DNA of 64,000 nucleotides from Lophium mytilinum (taxonomy: Eukaryota > Ascomycota > Dothideomycetes > Mytilinidiales > Mytilinidiaceae), in NCBI GenBank assembly GCA_010093605.1, contig MU004191.1:1233832-1297831 (forward strand). Reading direction: 5' to 3'. Shown here one piece after another: positions 12,705 to 22,785 of this stretch. Positions within the stretch are counted from its first letter, which is position 1, and each line of letters starts with the position of its first letter. The notes beneath the pieces were generated by a model that searched no databases, was not told the origin of the DNA, and saw only the letters and a program-made list of their open reading frames with translations. Made by a program: the position numbers and the translations under genes.

Positions 12705-14333
12705 ATGCATAAGGTAACCATGCAATCCGCTTTGAGAGCCTCCCGACCCGTCGTCACCAGAGCGCTCGCAGTAATGAACGCACGGGCAGTTGCAACCCAG
12801 GCTCAGAAGAGGGCCGGCGACATCTCCGATGCCTTTGTCTCACTCTCTGGGCAGCAATTCACCCCACTCGCTCCGGAATACGCCCATCTCAAAGGCCGCC
12901 TCATCAAGGGTCATGAAGAAGCGCTGCGTCGCTCTTGGGAACGCTTACTGCGAGATCTACGCCAAGAAATCCCAAGCATTCTGGAGCTTGGCTCGAAAGT
13001 CATTCCCGAAATTGACTTCAAAGACATTGGCAATGCCTCAGAAACCTTCAAGCAAGAGCATAGGAAACGTGGTGTGGCTGTGATTAGGGGTGTAGTTCCA
13101 GAGAAGGAGGCTCTGCAATGGAAGGAAGACTTGCGGGACTACATTGCACGAAACCCACATACGAAGGGTGCGTATATTCATTCTCAATCTTGTGTAGAGC
13201 ATGTCTCAAACATCAGCATCAATTAGCCAAATATGTGACTAAGATTCCCCACAGCTTTTCCCCCTGAAAAGCCTCAAGTGTTCGAGCTCTACTGGTCACC
13301 AACCCAATTGCGTGCCCGTGCTCACCCAAATCTTCTCGAAACCCATCGTTTCTTGATGTCATTTTGGAAGAGCAAGGACCCCGCAGCTGCAATTTCGACT
13401 TCCAGCCCAACCAGCTACGCTGACCGCCTCCGTATGCGTCTCCCCGGGGACGCCAAGTTCGCTCTCGGGCCCCATGTCGATGGAGGGAGCGTCGAGCGCT
13501 GGGATGAGCAAGGCTACGGGCGCGGCAGCGTATACGACTCCGTCTGGAGTGGGGAATGGGAGAAGTTTGACCCCTGGGAGTCGAGCTGCCGATTGCCCGT
13601 TGTCTCTGATCTGCATTCGGGCGTCGGTTCGTGCAGCATGTTCCGAATGTATCAGGGTTGGCTATCCATGTCAACGTGTGGGCCGTTCGAAGGCACCTTG
13701 CTGGTCAATCCACTCCTGGCAAAGGCCACAGCGTACTACCTTCTACGACCGTTCTTCTCTCCCCGAAAGGGCGTGGAGCTCGGTGCGCAGACGGCGACCG
13801 AGAATGTGACAGCATCCTCGGAGTTCCTCGCCTCGGATAACTGGGTTCTTGACCCGACACCGTCGTCGTGGCTGCAAGGTGCCACCCCAGGCCATGGTCA
13901 GGAGCTATCGCCGCTGTTGCATCCTCACCTCGACCTCAACCATACCATGGTGCACATGCCGACCGTGCGGCCAGGTGACTATGTGGCCTGGCATTGCGAC
14001 ACCATCCATGCAGTGGACAAGATCCATGCGGGCACTTCAGACTCCAGTGTTCTCTATATACCCGCTTGTCCATTGACGGAGGAGAATGCGAAGTATCTGG
14101 CCCGACAGCGCGATACGTTCGTCAAAGGTGAGCCTTCACCAGACTTTGGAGGCGGTGAGGGAGAGAGTAAAAATGTGGGCCGGATATGGCCTGAACATAT
14201 GGAGACCCTAGTTGGGGAGGAAGGGTGCAGGGCGATGGGCTTGAAAGAGTGGGATAGCAGCGCAGAAGGGCTAAGTGCTGGGGAGAGAGAGGTAATGGAT
14301 CGGGCTAACAAGGCTCTGGGCTTCTACACGTAG
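12705..14333 (+). CDS. DUF1479 family protein (2OG-oxygenase fold)
   Basis: Two exons, 12705-13167 and 13255-14333, give 513 residues (508 from the alternative ATG at 12720). The family (bacterial YbiU and fungal relatives) has the double-stranded beta-helix of Fe(II)/2-oxoglutarate oxygenases; its substrate is not established. Visible ligands are H-x-D in LGPHVDGGSVERW and a distal His in VAWHCDTIHAVDKI. The Arg/Ala-rich N-terminus (residues about 6-35, with RASRPVVTRALAV) has no acidic residue and resembles a mitochondrial presequence. The 87-nt intron interrupts the region after IARNPHTK. The gene shares a promoter region with the beta-glucosidase. Confidence 0.88.
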
Positions 14334-14557
14334 TTCTTCTGAACACCAAAAGTTGATTCACTTAATATAGGAACTGTGCTAGCAAAACAGAACGATCATG
14401 CGTCATGCAAGAAGACTTGAGATATAAGCTTCATTTTGTACACGATTGCTATCAAACCATTTCCTGACATAAAGACAACATGCGTTTTAACACCGTGTAA
14501 ATCCCCGGAGGCTATGCAAAGGCTTTTAGGAAGAGACACAGTAGGCCGGATCGTAGC

Positions 14558-17230
14558 TTAGACAACTGTTCCTCGGCTAACTGTCCTCTCCATCCGTATC
14601 TGGGCGTCCTCCTCCTCTGCCTGATGTAGTCCTTCTCCAGGCAAAAGGACTGCCTTGTCAATCGCGACAGGTAATCCCCTGTGTCTCCCTCTAATCATGA
14701 CAGCACAAAGGATAAGTTTGCTGAGTGTATGCCAGCTGCCGCAGAAACTATACGCCTCGTTCGGCAAGCCGACAGAAATACCCACACAGCCATAGCCCGA
14801 GACGACTTCAAAAATGACATTGAAGACGCTGAATGTAGCCGGATTCCGCTCGAACTGGGAGCCCTCGACGATCATGATGAGGAAAATAGCGAGTACGATC
14901 CACCACGCATCGTGCGCGAGCTGGGCGCGGAGTTGCTGTCGGACGAAGTATGAGGTTTTTTGCTCCCATGGTTTACCGGTTATGGTACGGCGAAGCTTGC
15001 TGAAGAACGATGAGGACTCGTTAGCAGGGGCGTATCCAGGGTCGTCGGAGTAGATGCCCAGGCTGCGCTCTTCATATACTGCAGCCAGAATTAGTGGGTT
15101 GTCTTCCGCATGTTTGAAGGGAGATGAAGCGCTCACCATTGGAGTTTCGCATCGTAATTACAACTGGGTACACACTTATGTACATCATCTGTATCAATTA
15201 GCGGCGCCAGCCATTTTATGCAGAATACCTCTTACCACAACGTAAAGAACCTGTAAACTGATTCGGACGTTCGGGATAGGTACGACGTAGAAGCCCCCGC
15301 TGCGAACTGCGAGGGCCTGGAAGAGCCCGTCGATGACCTCCATGCCAGCTGGGAGTGAAGTAATGGCGTCATTGCCAATCTATGGATCGTTGGTATTAGT
15401 TCTAGAGATCCTCTTCGCAGTGTAAACACGCCGACCACGACGCCCGCAGCTTATGTACGGCTTCGTGGCAAAACCTAAGTATGACTTACATTCAAAACTT
15501 CAAAAGCGAGCCAATCTATCCCATTCAACGCGACGACGGAGACGAGCAACCACCAAGTGTGTTGCGAAGGAAAAAGATTCGTGTAGCACCTTCTTGGATG
15601 ATCCAATAGGAATTTCAATGTTTTGCGGGTCTCGCTCCAGCTCTCACCGTTCGGGACAAGTTTGTAAAATACCCATACAATCAATCGGAGGAAGATCGGA
15701 TAGCAGGTATTCCCCGCTAGAATGAGAAGACCCATCGTTATAAGCATGTAGATCGATGTTTGGAAGGCGACCATATTTGCATCAAGCAAGCTCATTCCCG
15801 AGTTGTTGAAAGCAGACACTGCGTTGAAACTACCCACCCACCATGGATTCAGTCCGTTCCTTTCGGTCACGCTAGCTTTGTTGTGGGCTACATAAGCACC
15901 AATGCCCAAACAACCAAGGAGCTGGAACAAGACGAAGTACAGAGGCACCACCCAAGACAAAAGTCGAATTGCTCGGTACTCGCAGCCGCCTAGGTGGTCT
16001 CTCTGTGCTTCGCTGAGCCCATGAAATTGGGAGTTACGCGATACGCTGCCAGAAGCTGTGAATGGGATGTATTTTCTTGCTCGTAATCCGAATGGTTCTG
16101 GAACGACTTCTGGGCGCACGCCTGTTTGAGAATTCGATCTTAATTTGATGCTGGCGTCCGAATGAGCGCCCACACCCTGCATGGACAAGATGCGGTGATG
16201 TCGTGCTGTGCCTGAGTCCGAAGGAAACGTTCTGAAAAGCGTATCAGGCCTGAACGAAATATGATCAGGAGAGGCATCATCCGTGGATCCATATTCAAAA
16301 GTGGAGGGCGAATTCACCCCGGATTGCCTCCGAAATAAAGTAGTAGGGACAGAACTGCCGCTCTGGTCTACGCCAGTATCACTCGCAATCGCAGGCAATT
16401 TGGAGGTCTCCGCCGCTGGCTGAACCGATCCGGGCTGACTTTCCACTGCTGAGGAGCGCCCAGTCAAACCGGTCTGCGTTGCTGAAGGTTTATCCTGTAT
16501 TTGTGGGCTCAGCCCATCCCTATCAGGCTGAAAGTTTGAGTCCGTCTCCAGCGCACTCAAGTTATCCAATGCGCCGGAGGCCTTTTCTTGTGTGATTGAA
16601 TCCTCATCTTCCGTAGTCGGTATACTCTTCCCTGTAACACCAATTCTATTATCGGATCGTGCGAAGCTCATCGATAAACGTCGGACCAGTGATTTTGACC
16701 TGCTGTGACCCGAGTTCTTTGCCCTTTCACGTCTCTGCCGATCCCTTTCGACTACTACTGCAAATTTATGTTCAAACGCTCTCTTCCGTACATGGACTAC
16801 GAACGCAGATACGAATATGGCAGAACCAAGCATTATCAGGAAGAAGAGCTCAATTTGCTGGAAGGTGTTCAATGTGGAGAGGTTGACCGTGTTCAGACCC
16901 CTGGAGAGTGTCAGCAAGCACAGGATGAGTTCATAGATGGACAAGAAAGCATAGTTGACGTACGCTAAGGTCATAGCACTAACACACAGGAACAGCGCGT
17001 CGATGAACCTCACACTCTTCGAAGGTGTTGAAGCGCCCCAGAATATGAGGGCGGACAGTAGGCATGTTCCAACAAAACTGTGAGGAACAGAAATCAGTTA
17101 AGTCAGGGTCGCCGGAAGCCTGGACAGCTTACTATATGTAGTGTATCGTGATGAAGTTGATAGGAGGCAGATTTCGACGGACGGTGCGAGTGACTCGGCG
17201 AAGAACTGACGGCGATCTGATCCACGCCAT
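14558..17230 (-). CDS. trk1: TRK-type potassium transporter
   Basis: Six exons (17230-17133, 17077-16964, 16900-15490, 15379-15236, 15188-15137, 15078-14558) give 779 residues. Fungal Trk proteins import K+ across the plasma membrane and have four membrane-pore-membrane repeats. The four pore-loop signatures can be read in order: AGLNTVNLS, AFNNSGMSLLDANM, AVRSGGFYVVP and SGYGCVGISVGLPN. Between repeats 1 and 2 lies a long hydrophilic loop (about residues 130-360) rich in Ser, Thr and Asp, as usual for Trk. Introns are 47-110 nt. The start at 17230 follows the usual short basic N-terminus before the first helix; there is no better upstream ATG. The protein is shorter than yeast Trk1 because the loop is smaller. 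Confidence 0.93.
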
Positions 17231-18167
17231 GCCGGCTGGGACTTCGAATACTTCGGAGAGGTCGAGTATGTAAGGAAGTACTGAGGCGTCTAGGGACTGC
17301 CGGGGCCGAAGAGGTAGGGGAATGAGCGCAGAGATGCGCAAGGTATAGCGGGCTTGCGTTTGCGATGCGGCAGATCGTAGCTCATGGTTGCAGCATTGCC
17401 GGTTCTATGTTGAGGTCGATGAAGAAGGGCGAGTGATTCGTTTCGTGACAAAGGTACGTCGACGATGTGGCTAGAGCAACAGCTCCCATGCGATGCGACT
17501 ACTGCAGGAAAGTCGGATCAAGCCAAGAGGGGCTCGTTGTAGGCTGGACAACTATCAGGTAGAAACAAGCCATGTTGGGGCTCAGAAAAGATGATGTTGG
17601 ACTAATAATTCCAGGTACCGCAGTGGGTCAAGCCAGGTTCGGCAGTCGGGACGTGCGGTATTCTGCATGGTGTCACTGATATTCAAATGAACCTTACCCC
17701 TACGGATGTACGTTCGCGATATTACAAGAGCAATACCTATTCACGTCGGTCACTTCTCAAATAACAGTCTTTCATGAAGGCACGGGACATCGAGTGAGTT
17801 TGAAGCAGTGGTAGAATAGCCTCGCCACATAGAATCAATAAAGCCCCATCTTTTCCCCCAGGAAGCTCAGTGCACGCTGTGTTTCGACCTCTAATCCTGC
17901 TCCTCGTCCCAAAATACTGGCTGAAGTCATTAGCTGTTTGCTTTGATACGGCATGATCACACTATGTAAGTGTAGTATATGCGGGGGGGTGTCGATGAAT
18001 ACTGATCTAGAGGAATATGTCGTATTCATGACGCACACTAGGCTAGTTGTGTAGTTATGGTCATACAAAAGGTTTCCTGTCAAAGGGCTCTTCAGAATTT
18101 TGCTCTGTACCAAACCCTTCTGCCAGAACTCTCGAAATTATCATCACCAAACATCAATCAAAACACA
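17231..18167. other. intergenic, shared upstream region
   Basis: About 0.94 kb between the divergent TRK and small-protein genes. I see no supported gene; a minus open frame at 17835-18113 lacks any family or splice evidence. A G-run occurs near 17983. Confidence 0.5.
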
Positions 18168-18569
18168 ATGGCCCCGACAGACCCACATCAGGGTGGCTCG
18201 TTGAGCGATATGGCTGTGGATGGCACCAAGATTCCTAACGACGCCGGAGTTCAACGCCTCATTCCTTCAGTCCCTCGGCCAGACCAGCAAGATCCAGGCA
18301 ACGAGTTCAGCCACACAAATCCTGCCTCTGCTGTCGACAATGCTACAGATATTCCCCGTGGGCCACGAGACCAAGGGGAGACGGCAGAGGTGATCACCGG
18401 AACTGGCGATCAGCTTCCTTCATCGGTAGAGAAAAAGAACCTAGATGATGCGGGAATGGACCCAAGAGCCAAGGGGCATGATCGATATGCCAAGCATGCA
18501 AAACAAAGGAATACGTTCGATTTGGCCGATGATGGCATAGAGGATGTGCCTGGCCTAGATAGGCGTTGA
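18168..18569 (+). CDS. small hydrophilic disordered protein (133 aa)
   Basis: A single-exon frame of 133 residues starting at an ATG with A at -3. It is rich in Asp, Gly, Pro and Thr, has no Cys, no membrane segment and no signal peptide, and ends with basic and acidic clusters (HDRYAKHAKQRNTFDLADDG). The composition is that of an intrinsically disordered protein, like many stress-induced fungal proteins, but I cannot name a family. It converges with the aldolase gene, with 109 bp between stop codons. The frame could be longer from non-ATG codons upstream, which I did not use. Confidence 0.6.
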   Translation: MAPTDPHQGGSLSDMAVDGTKIPNDAGVQRLIPSVPRPDQQDPGNEFSHTNPASAVDNATDIPRGPRDQGETAEVITGTGDQLPSSVEKKNLDDAGMDPRAKGHDRYAKHAKQRNTFDLADDGIEDVPGLDRR

Positions 18570-18678
18570 ACCTAGTCTGCTAGGTCTCACATCGCTTTAT
18601 GTATCTTAGCACATACAATCCAGTCTCTCTCGAAATTGACATGAGTTTTCGTTGAGGTAAAATGTTTAGCCTTCGTAT

Positions 18679-20235
18679 TCAATCGAGGAACATTGCTGTG
18701 TCGAATTGTTTGAAGTCACCGTGGCTCATAGCCTCTTCGTAGTCGTAATCGGGCTGAAAATTTGCGTAAAGTCTCTCCTATTGCACTGAATGTGAGTCCT
18801 CGCAGTTAACAAATAACAGGGATCCTTACCGGGTCACTGGTCAACTTGAAATTGTGTGCAGCCTCGTGTTCGCCAATGAGATTCTTAGGTTTCCCAGCAG
18901 CAGTGGCAGCGTCAGCTAAAAGCTGCACTTGACAACATCGCTCCATGAGCCCGAGAAGGTACGCTGCCTCGTCCACAGTCCCGCCAGTAGTGAGCAGTCC
19001 ATGATTCATGAGAAGACAAGCTTTGTTTCGTCCAAGAGCTGATGTGATGTTACGGCTTTCTTCTTCACCTAGCACGACGCCTCCGTAATTTGTATATACG
19101 CTGTGGGCTTTGTAGAAGTTGCATGCGTCTTCCGTAATCATCTCCAGTGGCTTCCCTAACGCGGAGTATGCGCCCCCGTGAATGGTGTGAGCGAGACATA
19201 CAGCGTTGACATCTCCCCTAGCAAGATGGATGAACTTGTGTATCTGGAATCCTGCGGCGTTTGCAGGGCGCGACTGGACATTAACAGGTCAGATATGGAG
19301 CTTGAAAGCTGTGTTGACTGTAGTCGAGACTCACTCTATTACCGCCCAGTACCATACCAGTATCCATGTCGAGAAGTATCATATCACCTGCTTTCAAAAG
19401 GCCAAAATGAATCCCTAGGGGATTGATCCAAAAAGCATTTGTGTACTCTGGATCACGAACACTGATATGCCCCGATATGCCTTCGATGTAGCCACGACGA
19501 TTGAAATATCGGAAAGCTGCCGCCATATGATTGAGCTGCCAATTCCGTTTCTCCGCGAACGACGGGAATTCAGGTATTCCTATAAGCTCCTGAGCATTCA
19601 ACCGGCCGAAGAGTAGGAGGATAAGAATTACCTTTGAGGGGCATAGTACCATGGGATATCTGTTGCAAGGAAGTAGACAGTCCAGGTATAAACATAGGCA
19701 AATCAGGCACTGTTTCTTGCCCCTTTCCGCACGTTTGACATTGCTTGAGTAGAGCAAGAGTTTCTTGGCGCGTAGGCCCATAGTATCGTTCCATAAGAGC
19801 AGTAGCAGTGTTCTGGTGCCCCCTCGGCCCATGTATATCGTGTTCATAGACAATCGTCTTGAATAAGTCTTCCTCTACAATGACTCTGCGTTCGCGTGTG
19901 TGTTTTCGGGTTGGCAATGCAAAGAGACATTTCTCGATTGGGCAAAATCGGAAAGTATGCTTCCACCAATGGCGATCACTCTGGTCTTTCGCAGTCGGAC
20001 ATGCTCGGGACGGGTTCGTAAACCAGAGAATCCCCCTTTTCACTTCTTCGGCAGAGCGCCGCCGGCGACCTGGTTTGGAGGTCACCGTGATTAGCTTGTA
20101 GAATGTAGCTTGCGCGTCCGCCGGAAACGCAGCTATCGCGCGTTGATGATCGTACGCGCGAGTTCCAGGACGTGGACCTGGTGGTTCTGTTATGGGTGCC
20201 ACTTGAAATGGTGATGGATATATTGGCATGGCCAT
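18679..20235 (-). CDS. class II aldolase/adducin protein with N-terminal H2C2 zinc-finger region
   Basis: Exons 20235-19632, 19579-19335, 19273-18830 and 18777-18679 give 463 residues as one continuous frame. Residues about 200-463 are a class II aldolase/adducin domain, a Zn-dependent fold of sugar-phosphate aldolases and epimerases: substrate loop EGISGHISVRDP, metal His pair in CLAHTIHGGAY, later His in LLMNHGLLTTGG. Residues about 130-170 form an integrase-type H2C2 finger (EHDIHGPRGHQNT ... QCQTC), as in yeast Spt10, preceded by a basic stretch. An internal ATG at 19695 would give a plain 283-residue aldolase. So this is a true fusion, or two overlapping transcription units, the zinc-finger gene having lost its own 3' part. 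Introns are 52, 61 and 52 nt. Confidence 0.8.
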
Positions 20236-20569
20236 GATGAAACACGCAATGATTTGGTGAAGTGAATAATGGTATGGAATGGCTGATAGTCTCGGAGATC
20301 CTGTCTTTCCTACGTCAGACGGTCACAAGATGGTGCGTGAATGCCCGGCGAATATCAAGATGTAATACCTCTCTTCTTGGTAGGAGAGTATCCGGCTTCC
20401 TGGCGTTGACAGAAGAGGATGCAGATTTGGACGTCGTGGTTTGGCAGAAAACCGTGGCCATTTGAGCGACCGCACCCCGCCACAAATTCGCCCGTGCTGA
20501 ACTCGAGCTTCACAACCTCGCCCACCACATCGTCTCGAAACTGCTGCCATATCAAGGGCTAACGCAGAC
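20236..20569. other. divergent promoter, 334 bp
   Basis: Short region between the divergent zinc-finger/aldolase gene and the CCDC25 homologue. No gene and no clear motif seen. Confidence 0.5.
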
Positions 20570-21527
20570 ATGGTTTACTACTTCACGAGCAACACGGTAT
20601 CCCCGGCTGCCTTCATTTACGTTGGCAAGGACAAGGTTGAAAGTGAGATACTTAGCCGTCAGACCGTGTGAACGATCTACTCACTCAATTTAGACGAAGA
20701 ATTGATCAAATATGGACTAGATGAGGACGTCTGGTAAGTGTCTAAAAAAATTAAGCCGCTTCTGATCTGTTATCTAATCGTCCTATTAAGGGTACTGATT
20801 TGTTGAAGGACTGCTCCGAGCTCTAAATAACACCTTCCAGTTCCATGTCGACAACCTTTCCAGCGCTCACGTATACCTTCGAATGAACGAGGGAGACTCA
20901 TGGGACTCGATACCGTCAGATCTTCTCACAGACTGCGCACAGCTGACGAAGGCCAATTCGATTGAGGGTCTAACTATCTGAGCCCTTCCTTAGCTAAATG
21001 CACTGACACTCGGCAAGGCAACAAGAAGGATAACATCACTGTCATCTACACGCCATGGTCCAACCTCAAAAAGGATGGCAGTATGGCAGTTGGCCAAGTG
21101 AGCTTCAAAGATCAGCGCAAGGTATGCTAGCTAGATCTTGAAGCCCAACGTACAATAGTCTAAACCCGAGGCAGGTCAAGAAAATCCATGTTGCTCAACG
21201 AGAAAATGTCATCGTGAATCGTCTTAATAAGACAAAAATCGAGAAGTTTCCCGACCTTCGACAAGAGAAGGAAACGCGACAGAAGGAGCTGAGGCATCGC
21301 GACAAAGCTACCCAACTTGCCCGGGTAAGCAGCTCTGATCATCAGCCATTTGGCTCAACGCTAATCTCTGTTCTGCACAGCAAAAGGAAGAGGCTAGAGT
21401 AGCTAAAGAGCGCAAGGAGAAGGCTTGGCAGAGGGATCATGCCTACGACGATCTGCTCTCTGAAGACGCAGTCGCATCTTCGAGCAACCAAGACCGGGAT
21501 CCAGACTTCGAAGACGACTTCATGTGA
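20570..21527 (+). CDS. CCDC25/Jlp2 family protein (NFACT-R domain)
   Basis: Coding segments 20570-20642, 20694-20733, 20791, 20841-20967, 21018-21121, 21175-21324 and 21381-21527 give 213 residues, the family length. The product matches human CCDC25 and yeast Jlp2 throughout: start [20 protein letters not shown], then [33 protein letters not shown] and a charged coiled-coil C-terminus ending DFEDDFM. The NFACT-R (DUF814) domain covers residues about 1-115. Human CCDC25 has been reported as a membrane DNA sensor; the fungal role is not known. To keep the conserved Trp-Phe (DVWFHVD), a single G at 20791 must be an exon between introns of 57 and 49 nt. Introns are otherwise 50-56 nt. Confidence 0.92.
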
Positions 21528-21708
21528 ACTCTTACTGAATCTATGCCGATGAGATCGCTGAAGGGGAGATTCTTGCGTACGCTGTCGCGCAGTTCAAGAT
21601 CTCTTCTCCAGCGTCTTGACCCTTAACGTCAATCTGCCCACTTATTACCCGTGTCGGTTGCCGTGAGGATCCAGGATCGAATTGATGGAACGGAACAGGT
21701 TCGGCTAT

Positions 21709-22158
21709 TCAGTAGTCAAGCAGCGGTGGCTGGGACATTGGCAGACACATTCCCATACTCTCGTTCAACATTCGGATGTTATGGTTCCACGGGTCATAGG
21801 CTGTGTATCTCGTCCAATTCTGGTCGGCATCACTAAGAAGTAATCAACACGTAGCCATATGCTCCACTAGAAAGCAAATTTACTTTTTGTTCCTGGGCAT
21901 CCTCGGTCTCCCCTGGTGGAACCATACATGGAGAAAGCTCTTGAGGAGGCGATGTTCTAACCCTGTCTCCCGTGTGGCGCCCTTGAGAAACTCAATTGTG
22001 TTGTCGATCTTGGACTGGCTAAATTCGAGTGGATCGCCCGTTCGAAAGGCGAGGCGGAGACGATCACGCAGCGTATATCGAGCAGGCGTTGAGAATTGTA
22101 CAGCGCGAAGGCCGTGGCGGTAGAGGTGCCGATAGGCATGCACTATTTTGGAGGACAT
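21709..22158 (-). CDS. small LYR-like mitochondrial-type protein (DUF1763-like)
   Basis: Two exons, 22158-21884 and 21832-21709, joined over a 51-nt intron (GTAAAT donor) give 132 residues. The N-terminus (HAYRHLYRHGLRAVQ) has the LYR-type signature of small mitochondrial assembly or ribosomal proteins, followed by RDRLRLAFRTGDP; the second exon adds the motif IRMLNESMGMCLP, which I recall as conserved in a fungal family of unknown function (DUF1763). The protein is basic and lacks a membrane segment. Reading through the intron would stop two codons later, so the spliced form is preferred. It converges with the CCDC25 gene, 181 bp between stops. Function inferred only at the level of a mitochondrial matrix role. 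Confidence 0.72.
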
Positions 22159-22785
22159 GCTAAGGACGGAGGCAAAGACTTGATACTGCTGGGGAGCTAA
22201 GTCGAAGAGGATCAGATACAGATGCACACATGACAAGACACAAGGAGCACAGCAAGAGGCACACATATCGAAGAGCTATAGGGCTGAGAGATGCGACGGG
22301 GTGCGGAACTTGCCGGGGCTAGCGACAAAGCTTGGCGCCGCCCATTTCCCGTCTGTCAACAACCTCGTCCCGCTCCGCTTCACCACCCGTCCTGTCAACA
22401 TCGTGCTTCAACCCTGGAGCCCTGGGATCGCTCTTCGACCCGCGAAGTTGAAGCCGTGGATCTCTTGAGTGTTGAGTCGATGACAGCGACAACCTTGACG
22501 ACAGGCAACTAGCAGTTAGCGACAGACAACAGCTGAGCTGCTACCCATTGTGGTTGCGAACCTGGGATTGTGTTCGCCGTCCGATGAGACGGCGCGTGAC
22601 TCTTACACAACAGCGTTTGGAATAGCGGAGAGGAAGACGAAAGCCCCTGAGGAGCAGCTAGCAGTGCGGACGAACGAAGCACGCTCGAGGGCACGGCGAA
22701 GCACTAACCGATAGTCATCTAGATTTTCTTTAGGTCCTCCCGCCGAATCTTCAAAACACACTCAACGGAGTGGGTCAAGCACGCC
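22159..22785. other. divergent intergenic region, 627 bp
   Basis: Lies between the LYR-like and DUF2293 genes, which point away from each other. Open frames inside have no support. No clear repeat or motif seen. Confidence 0.5.

Noticed and set aside
17231-17341. N-terminal extension of the TRK protein
   Set aside because: It would need a non-ATG start; the ATG at 17230 fits the usual short N-terminus.
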